Below, piece after piece: positions 13,458 through 24,498 of a DNA stretch of 64,000 bases. This stretch comes from Deinococcus frigens DSM 12807 (GTDB taxonomy: Bacteria; Deinococcota; Deinococci; Deinococcales; Deinococcaceae), in contig NZ_JNIW01000018.1 in assembly GCF_000701425.1 (NCBI RefSeq), positions 11,056 to 75,055 of the forward strand, in the 5' to 3' direction. Each line of letters starts with the position of its first letter. Within the stretch, counting starts at the first letter, position 1. The translations under genes and the position numbers were made by a program. Below the pieces are notes generated by a model. That model saw only the letters and a list, made by a program, of their open reading frames with translations. It did no database searches and was not told the origin of the DNA.

Positions 13458-14612
13458 TCAGCGGGAGAGGGCGGCCTGCGGCTGTGCCGTGACGGCCTGA
13501 AGTCCCCGCTCAAAACGCCCGGCAGCCCCGTCCACATCCGCCAGCTTGTCCAGCCCGAACAGACCGACGCGGAAGGTCTTGAAGTCCGGCCCCTCGCCCA
13601 CCTGAAGCGGCACACCTGCCGCGATCTGAAGGCCCGCCTCGCGGAACGCCTTACCGCTCTGAACAGCGTCCGAGTCGGTGTAGCTGACGATCACGCCGGG
13701 GGCCTCATAGCCCTTAGCGGCAACGCTCGAAAAGCCCGCCGCCCTCAACGCCTTGCGGATGCGCTTGCCCAGCGCCCACTGCGCTTCCTGGGCTTTCTCA
13801 AAACCAAACTCCTTCACTTCCTGCACCGTATCGTGGAACTGGCGCAATCCGTCGGTAGGCAGGGTGGCGTGATACGCGAAGCCGCCGCCCTCATAGGCGC
13901 GCATGATGTTCAGCCACTTCTTGAGGTCCAGGGTGAAGCTCACGGAGTCGGTGGAATCCACCCGCGCCACAGCCGCCGCGCTCAGCAGCGCGATTCCGGC
14001 ACAGGGCGTACTGCTCCAGCCTTTTTGCGGCGCGGTGATCAGCACGTCGATGCCCAGCGCCGCCATGTCCAGCCACACGCAGCCCGAGGCGATGCAGTCG
14101 ATGACCAGCAACCCGCCGCCCTCGTGCGTGGCCTGCGCCATCTGGCGAATGTAGTTCTCCGGCAGGATGATGCCCGACGAGGTTTCCACATGCGGCGCGA
14201 ACACCAGCGCGGGTTTCTCGCGGCGAATGGCCTCCACCACTTCCCCAATCGGCGGGGGCGCGAAAGGCTCCTGATGTCCGTTTGCCTGCGCCTGGGCCGA
14301 GAGGACCGTCACCGACTCCGGCACGCGGCTCATCTCGAAAATCTGGGACCAGCGGTAGCTGAACCAGCCGTTGCGGACCACCAGACAGCGTTGCCCCTGC
14401 GCCAGTTGATCTACCACCGCTTCCATCGCGGACGTACCCGAACCCGGAATGATCGCCACGGCATCAGCGTGGTAGACCGCCTTCAATTCGGTGGACAGAT
14501 CATTCATGACCTTCTGAAAGGCGGCGGACATGTGATTGAGGGAACGGTCCGTGTAGACCACCGAATATTCCAGCAGGCCGTTGGGGTCGATGTCGGGGCG
14601 CAGGGGGGGCAT
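13458..14612 (-). CDS. Class V PLP-dependent aminotransferase (alanine-glyoxylate/serine-pyruvate type)
   Basis: A 384-aa fold-type I aminotransferase. The PLP lysine is in TAPQKGWSS, the phosphate/ring region in PGSGTSAMEAVVDQL, and the aspartate in GLLVIDCIASGC. The family transfers amino groups between small amino acids and glyoxylate, pyruvate or hydroxypyruvate, as in serine, glycine and C2 metabolism; the specific substrate cannot be told. TATCCT (14619-14624, minus strand) is 6 nt before the chosen ATG at 14610-14612. It is divergent from the helicase-HNH gene with 49 bp between them. Confidence 0.9.
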   Translation of the reverse strand: MPPLRPDIDPNGLLEYSVVYTDRSLNHMSAAFQKVMNDLSTELKAVYHADAVAIIPGSGTSAMEAVVDQLAQGQRCLVVRNGWFSYRWSQIFEMSRVPESVTVLSAQAQANGHQEPFAPPPIGEVVEAIRREKPALVFAPHVETSSGIILPENYIRQMAQATHEGGGLLVIDCIASGCVWLDMAALGIDVLITAPQKGWSSTPCAGIALLSAAAVARVDSTDSVSFTLDLKKWLNIMRAYEGGGFAYHATLPTDGLRQFHDTVQEVKEFGFEKAQEAQWALGKRIRKALRAAGFSSVAAKGYEAPGVIVSYTDSDAVQSGKAFREAGLQIAAGVPLQVGEGPDFKTFRVGLFGLDKLADVDGAAGRFERGLQAVTAQPQAALSR

Positions 14613-14648
14613 ACAGAGAGGATAGCCGGGAACAGCAGCGTGCAGACC

Positions 14649-14654
14649 TATACT
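14649..14654 (+). promoter_or_regulatory. -10 hexamer of the helicase-HNH gene
   Basis: TATACT ends 7 nt before the ATG at 14662, matching the local leaderless pattern. No good -35 is seen 16-18 bp upstream, so the promoter may be weak or regulated. Confidence 0.55.
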
Positions 14655-14661
14655 GGACAAA

Positions 14662-17187
14662 ATGGCAATCCGTTTAGAATCTGCACCCGTTCCTCAATTG
14701 GTGGATGTCCGCCGCTCTCCGGCCAAGAAATCCCCCGAAGTGCATCAGGCAGAAGCCTTGTCCGGACTTCGTGCGTGGTTGGATCAGGATTATGCGGTGC
14801 GCGGCGGAATCCTGGTTCTTCCAACCGGGGGCGGCAAAACATTCACGGCAACGCGCTTTCTGACAACGGGGCCACTTTCCAAAGGCCATAAAGTTTTGTG
14901 GCTGGCCCATACCCACCATTTGCTTGACCAGGCTCTTGAAGCTTTCGTGAAATCTAATGGCAAGGGGTATGAAATCGGGCATGTGAGAGGTTCACGCACC
15001 GAACTCCGCTTCCGTACCGTCTCGGGAACCGAAGGCCACAGCAAGGTTTCACATATCGCCGCGACGGATGACGTGGTAATTATCACCCTGCAAACGCTGG
15101 CGCGGGCCGTGGAAGATGGGCGGCACGCCGGGCTGACCGCCTTCCTCAAGCTGGCTAAGAAAACTGGACTGACTGTCATTTTTGACGAGTGCCACCACGC
15201 TCCCGCCCCCTCATATCGGCGGCTGATAGAGGCGTTGCGGGCGCAGGTTCCCGACCTCCATCTGCTGGGGCTGACCGCCACGCCCACCTATGCCGATGAA
15301 CGCCGTCAGGGAACGCTTAAAAAGCTGTTTCCACAGGGAATTCTATATCAGGTGGATACCCAGCGTCTCATGGCACAGGGCGTTTTGTCGCGCCCCCACA
15401 TTGAGCAGGCGGCCACCCACATTCAGCCGGAGTTTGATGAAGAGGAATATCGCAAGTGGATGGGAACCTACCGGGATTTGCCGGAGGAGATCGTTGAGAA
15501 GCTGGCAAAGAATAAGGAGCGCACGGCCATTATTGCTGACAAGTACGCTGCCGAGTGCGACAGGTACGGCAAAACCATCATCTTTGCTGACCGTTGGTAT
15601 CAATGTGACGCCCTCGTGGGCCTGCTCAAAAAGCGCGGTGTGAGGGCGGCGGCCATGTATTCCCACCTGGATGCCAACCCTGGCAGTACGGAAGCCCGCA
15701 ACGCCCGCACCCGCGACGAGAACAACGCCGTGCTTGAGCAGTTTCGCAAGGGCGAATTGAATGTGCTGGTCAATATTCGCATGCTCACCGAAGGAACTGA
15801 CGTTCCCGATGTGCAGACCGTGTTCCTCACGCGCCAGACCACCAGCCGCATTCTGCTAACCCAGATGATTGGCCGCGCCCTACGGGGGCCGAAATTTGGC
15901 GGCACCAAGGATGCCTACATCGTCGCATTCATCGACGACTGGAAACAGCATGTGGCGTGGGCGCGGTGGGACGAGTTGACTGACACCCCCGTAGAGGACG
16001 TGGAACGGGCTGTACACACGCCTTTGCCCGTTACCTGGGTGAGTAGAGATTTGGTAGAACAACTGGCTCAGGCATTGGACCGGGGCGAGGGGACAGCGCT
16101 GCCTTTCCTGACGCTGTTGCCGCTGGGCTGGTACGCCACCGAGTTCAGCACGGTGACACAGGGCGGTGAGGACGTGGAAGTGGTGCGCCAGCTCGTGCCT
16201 GTGTTTGATCACGATGAGCAGGGCTTTGAGGCTTTGCGGAATCTGCTGCCCAAGCATTCGCCTCAGATACCTTTTGGAAAGACCGTGTTGGAACGCGCGG
16301 CACAGAATCAGGCGCTCCTGTGGACTGAGCGGTGCTTCGCCAACACGGATCGGCTGACCCGACTCGAGCAGGACGTGCTGGCGGTCTTGCGACACTGGGG
16401 GCAAAGCGGCAAGTTCCCCGTCTTGACACCCTTTGAAGCGCGTGAAGAACACGATCTGGACGCGCTGGCCCGTGAACTCTCGGATGTTGGTATTCGTCAA
16501 ATGGACGAAAGGCTCCGGGCCGCGTACGCCGATGAAGGCAGGCTCTGGCGTTTTCTCTACCCACGTTACGAGGGGTTCAGAAAGCAGGTGCAGGACAGTC
16601 AGGCCCAGTACGTGGACAGCCTGTACAGCGGTTCGCCATCCGCCTCGGCTGCGTTTACCTCGCAGGCCATTGTCGAGGACGACGAGGTTCCCGCCGATGT
16701 GAAGCGGGCTGTCAAAAAGCGCGATGGCAACGTGTGCCTGTGCTGTGGTTCCACCACCCGCTTGCAAGTTGACCATATCCAGCCCCGTTACCTGGGCGGC
16801 AGTCATGACACGGAAAATCTGCAAACCCTGTGCGGCATCTGCAACCGCCTGAAAGGAACACAGCCCCTGGATTTCCGCAACAGCAAAGCGCCGAAAGAAG
16901 CCGCGTCCCTTTCAGTGGACTTGAGCCGTATCGGTGACGTCACTGATCTACAGGCGCTGGAGCGGTTCGTTCGGCGCGTGGTGAACATGCACTATGGGTG
17001 CGCCGCCGTGAAGGAAGTCATTCTCGGACAGCGCGGCCCAAAAGCCCGTGATTGGGAGGTTGTGCTGGAACGCAGGATGAAAGCCACTGCGCTGCTTCCC
17101 AAACTGGAGGATTTGATTGACCGCATCAACGAGGAGCGCACCGCATTGAGACGTAAAGGCGTGGACAGCATCATAATCTCGCCCTGA
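14662..17187 (+). CDS. Superfamily 2 DEAD/DEAH helicase fused to a C-terminal HNH nuclease; candidate defence protein
   Basis: An 841-aa cytoplasmic protein. The N-terminal half is an SF2 helicase of the type-I-restriction/UvrB-like class: motif I PTGGGKT at 54-60, motif II DECHH at 175-179, motif III TATP at 205-208 and motif VI QMIGRALRG at 401-409. A long middle region without a recognised domain (about 420-685) is followed by an HNH zinc-type nuclease at 686-731 (CLCC ... VDHIQPRYLGG ... CGIC) and a helical tail. No methylase or specificity subunit is nearby, so this is not a classical restriction system. Sampled lines have about 48-52 percent GC against about 65 in neighbours, which suggests transfer. 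A role in DNA defence or repair is inference. Confidence 0.9.
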   Translation: MAIRLESAPVPQLVDVRRSPAKKSPEVHQAEALSGLRAWLDQDYAVRGGILVLPTGGGKTFTATRFLTTGPLSKGHKVLWLAHTHHLLDQALEAFVKSNGKGYEIGHVRGSRTELRFRTVSGTEGHSKVSHIAATDDVVIITLQTLARAVEDGRHAGLTAFLKLAKKTGLTVIFDECHHAPAPSYRRLIEALRAQVPDLHLLGLTATPTYADERRQGTLKKLFPQGILYQVDTQRLMAQGVLSRPHIEQAATHIQPEFDEEEYRKWMGTYRDLPEEIVEKLAKNKERTAIIADKYAAECDRYGKTIIFADRWYQCDALVGLLKKRGVRAAAMYSHLDANPGSTEARNARTRDENNAVLEQFRKGELNVLVNIRMLTEGTDVPDVQTVFLTRQTTSRILLTQMIGRALRGPKFGGTKDAYIVAFIDDWKQHVAWARWDELTDTPVEDVERAVHTPLPVTWVSRDLVEQLAQALDRGEGTALPFLTLLPLGWYATEFSTVTQGGEDVEVVRQLVPVFDHDEQGFEALRNLLPKHSPQIPFGKTVLERAAQNQALLWTERCFANTDRLTRLEQDVLAVLRHWGQSGKFPVLTPFEAREEHDLDALARELSDVGIRQMDERLRAAYADEGRLWRFLYPRYEGFRKQVQDSQAQYVDSLYSGSPSASAAFTSQAIVEDDEVPADVKRAVKKRDGNVCLCCGSTTRLQVDHIQPRYLGGSHDTENLQTLCGICNRLKGTQPLDFRNSKAPKEAASLSVDLSRIGDVTDLQALERFVRRVVNMHYGCAAVKEVILGQRGPKARDWEVVLERRMKATALLPKLEDLIDRINEERTALRRKGVDSIIISP

Positions 17188-17238
17188 GAAAAACCCGCCC
17201 CTCCCCAACGGCAGCAACGGGCCTCTTTTCATGCACCC

Positions 17239-20027
<2,789 letters not shown>

Positions 20028-20031
<4 letters not shown>

Positions 20032-20510
20032 GGGCGATTCTCCTGAGAGGGGGCAGAGGTTACGGGATTCAGGTATGGCAGCGCGGCGTCCATTTCCCAG
20101 TCCAGGCCGGGCGCGTTCAGGTTGGCCCAGCGGAATGCAAATAGATGGCCGTCGGCGAAATGGGTCCAGGCGTCGGGAATCTCGAATGGTGCAGCGAAGG
20201 CGTAGGCGTAACAAACCTGCCGGGTAAAACGCTCTGGAAGCTGCGCCTCCCAGCGGTAGGAAACGAGATGGCGCGGCGCAGTGAGCTGAAGGCCAGATTC
20301 CTCGTACAGTTCTCGCATGGCGGCGTCGGCTGAGGTTTCGCCCGGCTCCACACCGCCCGCTGGAAGTTGCACACCCGCGTCTGGCACGTCTGCGTGGTCA
20401 AAGACGAGCAGAGACGAATCGTGGACGACGAGACACAAGACTTTCTCGCGCAGGCCCAGCAACTCCGCATCTGCCCGAGCTTCAGCTTGATTGTCGTAAA
20501 ACGTGACCAT
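20028..20510 (-). CDS. NUDIX hydrolase
   Basis: A 160-aa pyrophosphohydrolase with a complete NUDIX box at residues 52-74 (GGVEPGETSADAAMRELYEE), including the catalytic RE..EE. Family members hydrolyse nucleoside diphosphates linked to other moieties and often clean up damaged nucleotides; the substrate is unknown. Deinococci have unusually many NUDIX genes. The gene lies between the T-box terminator (ends 20541) and valS, overlapping valS by 4 bp, so its expression should follow the uncharged tRNA signal. The ATG at 20508-20510 fits; an upstream in-frame extension runs into the leader RNA. Confidence 0.9.
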
Positions 20511-20540
20511 AGCTCGTACCTCCCGCCCGACGTAGAAACG

Positions 20541-20587
20541 AAAAAACGCCCCGTCCGCCAGGCTCTCACCTGTGCGCGGACGGGACG
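20541..20587 (-). terminator. Regulated terminator of the T-box leader
   Basis: On the minus strand CGTCCCGTCCGC pairs with GCGGACGGGGCG (12 bp with one G-T wobble), followed by TTTTTT, 31 nt before the NUDIX ATG. It competes with the antiterminator just upstream. Confidence 0.85.
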
Positions 20588-20815
20588 TCTGAAAAAGACA
20601 ATTCCCGTGGTACCACCGCAATTCCCCGGCTGAATGCTGGGGCGCTCGCTCTGCGCTATATCGGGCACACCCGGACGGTTCTACTTCCCAAGGATTGGGT
20701 TTCCTCCGACTTGCTCACGGGCGACTTTCTCCGGCTGCGTTCCCGTCCAGATTCTCAGTCAAGCTCTGAACTTCCTGTGGGCGCACGCTCGGGTACTCCT
20801 CCCGGTCACTGCCCC
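20541..20815 (-). promoter_or_regulatory. T-box riboswitch leader controlling NUDIX-valS
   Basis: The minus strand carries the T-box antiterminator core GGTGGTACCACGGG (20604-20617), whose bulge pairs with the CCA end of uncharged tRNA, directly followed by the terminator hairpin. Farther upstream GGGAGGAGTACCC holds the AGTA motif of Stem I, and GTTCAGA/TCTGGAC forms a Stem I-like helix. A GTC valine triplet at 20723-20725 lies near where the specifier is expected, but I could not fold Stem I with certainty. A -10 TATACT at 20819-20824 (minus) starts the RNA near 20812. Confidence 0.86.
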
Positions 20816-21051
20816 TGGAGTATACGCGGCGGCGGCAGGCAGGAACGTCTGCCAGATGGCTGGCGATCAATCGCGCCGAAAGGCCCCCGCTGGCCGTCTG
20901 GATCACAGGGAAACCTTCATTTTGGGCCGACTTCAAAGGTGGCGTGAAGGCAGCCTCGCCCGCGCCTGCCGGAGCCTCCCTAACCTGTGCGGACAGTCAA
21001 AACGATGTGGACGCCTGACCCCAGGCAAGCGGCCTCGTCACGGAGGTTGAG

Positions 21052-21954
21052 ATGAAGCAAGGAATAGGAATCAAGAAGACCGCGATACTGGCCCTGGGTC
21101 TGGCCCTGACCGGCGGCAGCGCCTTCGCAGGCGGTACAGAAATGATGCGCCAGGAGGGCATGCTGGACGTGAACGGCGCGCAGATCCACTACGTCTCGCA
21201 GGGCAGCGGCACACCCATGCTGCTGCTGCACGGCTATCCCCTGAGCGGCGAACTGTTCTCGCGCAACCGGGACGCGCTGGCGAATGCGGGCTACCGGGTC
21301 ATCACCATTGATCACCGGGGCTATGGCAAAAGCGTGGCTCCCGACAGCGATACCGGCTCCATCCAGACCTACGCGAAGGACGCGCTGGCGGTCATGGATC
21401 AGCTCAATGTTCCCAGCGCCATCATCGGCGGCATGTCAATGGGCGGCCCGATTGTCTTTGAGATATACCGCACGGCCCCGGAACGCTTCAAAGGCATGCT
21501 GCTGATCGACACCATCGCGCAGCCTGCCAACGTGGTGGAAAAGGCGCTGTGGGGCGGCATGGCGCAGAAGGCCGTGACCTACGGCCCGCAGTCACTGGTG
21601 GGTGAACTGCTCAAGGACATGCTGTCGGGCATGACCCGTCTGGGCAAGCCTGGTGACGCAAAGTTCCTGGGAGACATCGTCAAGCAGGCCAGCGTCGCCG
21701 GGGAAGTGGCGGGGGCAAAAGCACTGTCCGAGCGCCCCGATTCGCTGCCTACCCTGGGAACCATCACGGTGCCAACGCTGATTCTGGTGGGCGTGGAGGA
21801 CACGGTGTATCCGCCGCCCTTCGCCATGAAAATGCAGCAGAACATCGCGGGCAGCAAGCTGGTGCTGATTCCCGGAGCGGCCCACGCCGCCATCTACGAG
21901 AACGCGCCCGCCGCCAACCGCGCCATCCTGAACTGGGCAAAAACGCTGAGGTAA
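21052..21954 (+). CDS. Exported alpha/beta hydrolase
   Basis: A 300-aa protein with a Sec signal peptide (about residues 1-26, AFAGG cleavage region) and an alpha/beta-hydrolase domain. The oxyanion-hole motif HGYPLSG, nucleophile elbow GMSMGG, acid near GVEDTVYP and base histidine in PGAAHAAIYE are all present. The fold covers esterases, haloperoxidases and epoxide or haloalkane hydrolases; the substrate is unknown, but the protein should act outside the cytoplasmic membrane. A GGAGG ribosome site precedes the ATG and a strong terminator follows. Confidence 0.88.
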   Translation: MKQGIGIKKTAILALGLALTGGSAFAGGTEMMRQEGMLDVNGAQIHYVSQGSGTPMLLLHGYPLSGELFSRNRDALANAGYRVITIDHRGYGKSVAPDSDTGSIQTYAKDALAVMDQLNVPSAIIGGMSMGGPIVFEIYRTAPERFKGMLLIDTIAQPANVVEKALWGGMAQKAVTYGPQSLVGELLKDMLSGMTRLGKPGDAKFLGDIVKQASVAGEVAGAKALSERPDSLPTLGTITVPTLILVGVEDTVYPPPFAMKMQQNIAGSKLVLIPGAAHAAIYENAPAANRAILNWAKTLR

Positions 21955-21969
21955 ACGGGGACAGGTCAG

Positions 21970-22001
21970 TCGGGGCAGCGAGTGGAGGCTGCCCCGATTT
22001 T
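21970..22001 (+). terminator. Rho-independent terminator of the alpha/beta hydrolase gene
   Basis: TCGGGGCAGC and GCTGCCCCGA form a 10-bp perfect stem around an 8-nt loop, followed by TTTT, just before the convergent MFS gene stop. Confidence 0.85.
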
Positions 22002-22005
22002 CGTG

Positions 22006-23232
22006 TCAGGAAGAGACGGAACGCTTCCTTTTGCTGCCCGCCCGGCCCAGTAGCGGCAGCGCCGGCAACCGCACCAGCGCCGCCAGGGCCAGCGCTGAGC
22101 GCACTCCCAGCACATTGCCCAGCAGCCCGAATACCGGGCCGAAGGTGACCTGCCCCAGCGCATCTGCCTGTGACGCAATGGAATTGACGGTGGCGCGCGA
22201 CGCTGGGTTGAGGCCACGGTTGATCCACGCGTCGTACAGCGGCGAGTACAGTCCGCGCAAGACGCCGTGAACCACCAGCGCCAGCGCCGCCCAGCCAAAG
22301 CCGGGAGCATAGGCAAAGGCCAGCAACGCCACCACGCTGAGGCCCAGCACCCAGCGCAGGGCTGAGGCAGCGGACTTCACATCTGCCGGATTGATTCGGC
22401 GGCGGAGTGGTTCGGTGACGGCTAAACCGACAACTTGAACGATCAGCGCCAGCAGCACAAACCAATTCGCGGCACTCAGACCGCCGGGCAAACCCACTTC
22501 CCGGACCAGCAGGAATTCGTTCAGGCGGTCCAGCGCCTCGCTGCTCGCGCCGTACAGCAAGGCACTCAGCATCAGCAGGGTCAGCACCCGGCTGGCACGG
22601 ACCTCGCGCACCCCCTGGCGGAAGGTGCCGGAGAGGGCCGCCCAGGTCTGGCGTTCCCCACGCGGAGCCGGGGCAAAGCCGTCTTCGGGCATTCGCAGCC
22701 ACAGATATAGGGCGAGACAGAGGGCCACCATGCCACCCGCCAGAATTGGAATATGCAGGCCCAGCGTGGCCAGCGCTGCCGTCGCCCCGATTCCGGCGAT
22801 GCCCGCCGCCCGTCCGTACTGACTGCCCAGCAGGTACAGCCCCGCCGCCCGGTCCTCGCCCACCTCATCCGCCAGCCACGCCTGTTGCGCGCCGCTGAGG
22901 AAGGTGTAGCCTGCCGCCGACACGATCTGCGTGAGCAGCAGCGCCCAGAACACCGGAAACGCGGCCACCAGCGCCATCGCCGCGCCCAGGCAGACGCAGC
23001 CCAGAATCACCGAGCGACGTCGGGAATAGACATCGGCCACCACGCCCGTCGGCACTTCCAGCAGGAAGGCGGCCCCCTCCAGCGCCGCACCAATAAGGAG
23101 CAGTTCCAGCGGGTCCAGGCCCGCCACGGTCACGAAATACAGCCCTTGCAGCGTGTAGGCCAGGGCAAAGGCAAAAGCCAGCCCCGCCGACAGCGCCAGA
23201 TAAACCCTTGTGGGGTCACTCGTTTTCAACAT
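22006..23232 (-). CDS. MFS transporter
   Basis: A 408-aa major facilitator with about 12 predicted membrane helices. The loop between helices two and three holds the MFS signature-like GVVADVYSRRRSV (about residues 60-72). No specific substrate can be named; the overall look resembles drug/metabolite exporters of the H+ antiporter type. It stands alone, divergent in style from the MFS gene at 25941, with which it shares little visible similarity. Confidence 0.85.
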   Translation of the reverse strand: MLKTSDPTRVYLALSAGLAFAFALAYTLQGLYFVTVAGLDPLELLLIGAALEGAAFLLEVPTGVVADVYSRRRSVILGCVCLGAAMALVAAFPVFWALLLTQIVSAAGYTFLSGAQQAWLADEVGEDRAAGLYLLGSQYGRAAGIAGIGATAALATLGLHIPILAGGMVALCLALYLWLRMPEDGFAPAPRGERQTWAALSGTFRQGVREVRASRVLTLLMLSALLYGASSEALDRLNEFLLVREVGLPGGLSAANWFVLLALIVQVVGLAVTEPLRRRINPADVKSAASALRWVLGLSVVALLAFAYAPGFGWAALALVVHGVLRGLYSPLYDAWINRGLNPASRATVNSIASQADALGQVTFGPVFGLLGNVLGVRSALALAALVRLPALPLLGRAGSKRKRSVSS

Positions 23233-23413
23233 ATTTTTCCCTAGGATTCAACAACCAGACTTGCTCAAAAGAATAGATGTGCCGCCCAGCGTGGGGCGCA
23301 CAAATTCTTGACGTGGAGGGTCAGAGGGCTGTTGACATTGTTAAATCACCCCAGGGTTGAGGCTGGGAATAGCTTAGCGGAAAGAAAACAGGGCGTCCGC
23401 CTGTTCATCCAGC

Positions 23414-23447
23414 AAAAAGCGGCGGCCCCCGCAGGAACCGCCGCCCT
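23414..23447 (-). terminator. Rho-independent terminator of the amino-acid binding protein gene
   Basis: On the minus strand GGCGGCGG and CCGCCGC form a 7-8 bp stem with a loop of about 12 nt and a TTTTT tail, 24 nt past the stop. The remaining gap up to 23232 shows nothing else clear. Confidence 0.75.
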
Positions 23448-23470
23448 CCTTATTTTTTATCCCACTGCGC

Positions 23471-24229
23471 TCAGTTGCGGCAGCGAATGTCCTGGCCGAA
23501 ATACTGGCCGCTGATCTTGGCGTAGCTGCCGCTGTTCAGCGACTTGTCCAGCGCCGAGTTCAATTCCTTCAGCAGGCTGTCGTTGCCCTTTTTGACGGCC
23601 ATCGCGATGCGCTCGTTGAACAGCAGCGCGCCCTGCTTGACCTTGCCCTTCTGGGCCTTGACCAGATCGATGCCGGTGAACTTGTCGCCCACCCAGGCGT
23701 CCACCCGGCCCGACATCAGCGCGGCCTGGGCGTCGGTGTCCTTGGGGAAGGTCTTGATGTCGCCCACGCCGGGGACCTTGCGGACATTTTCCAGATAGGT
23801 GGTCCCCACCTGCACGGCCACCGACTTGCCCGCCAGAGCGGCAGCCGTCATGGGGCCGCCCGGCTTGGCGACAATCGCGCCCCCGGTGCAGTAGTGCGGA
23901 TTCGAGAAATCCACCGCCTTGGCCCGCTGCGGCGTGATGCCGTGGCTGGCGATCACGAAATCGTAACGGTCCTGGTTCAGACCGATCAGCAGGTTGTCGA
24001 AGGGCTGGGTGGTCCACTCGACCTTCAGGCCCAGTTCCTTGGCGAACGCCTCGGCCAGCTCGACTTCAAAGCCGGTCAGCTTCTTGCCCTCCAGCACGTT
24101 GAAGGGCGGAAACGCGCCCTCGGTGGCAATCTTGATGGTGCCGCTCCCCTTGATCGCGTCCCAGGTGCGGGCCTGGGCGGTGCTGGCGAGAAGCGCGAGG
24201 GCAGTCAGGGTCAGAAGGGCTTTTTTCAT
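23471..24229 (-). CDS. Amino-acid ABC transporter substrate-binding protein (family 3)
   Basis: A 252-aa exported receptor with a Sec signal peptide (MKKALLTLTALALLASTAQA) and the periplasmic-binding family 3 fold: GTIKIATEGAFPPFN at the start of lobe one, GFEVELAEAFAKELG, and the hinge/ligand region GITPQRAKAVDFSNPHY. Such proteins bind polar amino acids. No lipobox is seen, so retention at the membrane is uncertain. The permease is not adjacent; an ATPase of the matching class is at 28046-28810. The 269-bp gap upstream shows only the cdr promoter. Confidence 0.9.
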   Translation of the reverse strand: MKKALLTLTALALLASTAQARTWDAIKGSGTIKIATEGAFPPFNVLEGKKLTGFEVELAEAFAKELGLKVEWTTQPFDNLLIGLNQDRYDFVIASHGITPQRAKAVDFSNPHYCTGGAIVAKPGGPMTAAALAGKSVAVQVGTTYLENVRKVPGVGDIKTFPKDTDAQAALMSGRVDAWVGDKFTGIDLVKAQKGKVKQGALLFNERIAMAVKKGNDSLLKELNSALDKSLNSGSYAKISGQYFGQDIRCRN

Positions 24230-24487
24230 GTGAACTCCCGTGGACAGCGTGGTCCGGTGTTAAACCCGACTTCTCCGGAAAGAGGCCCGGGCATGTGGTA
24301 GATGACCGGCATTGTAGCGTTCAGGACAGCGTGGGGAAAGGTAAAGGAGCGGTGGACCGCCCAAAGAAGGTCTGGCACGGCAAGGACCCACCGAGCGGTC
24401 CCCGCAACCTCCCCACCCTGGCCGCCTGACATCCCCCTCTAAACCGCTGATGGTTGGAAGGTTCAGACCTTCAGACCTCTTCGCCCC

Positions 24488-24493
24488 TAGACT
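24488..24493 (+). promoter_or_regulatory. -10 hexamer of the CoA-disulfide reductase gene
   Basis: TAGACT ends 5 nt before the ATG at 24499; probable leaderless transcript. Confidence 0.55.
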
Positions 24494-24498
24494 GCCCC

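Noticed and set aside
13389..14891. Long plus-strand ORF of about 500 codons opposite the class V aminotransferase
   Set aside because: It is the antisense shadow of a clearly conserved PLP enzyme; low-complexity composition with many Arg, Gly and His, typical of GC-rich antisense frames.
17190..17238. Terminator between the helicase-HNH gene and valS
   Set aside because: Only a four-base CCCG/CGGG pairing with a large loop is possible; too weak to call.
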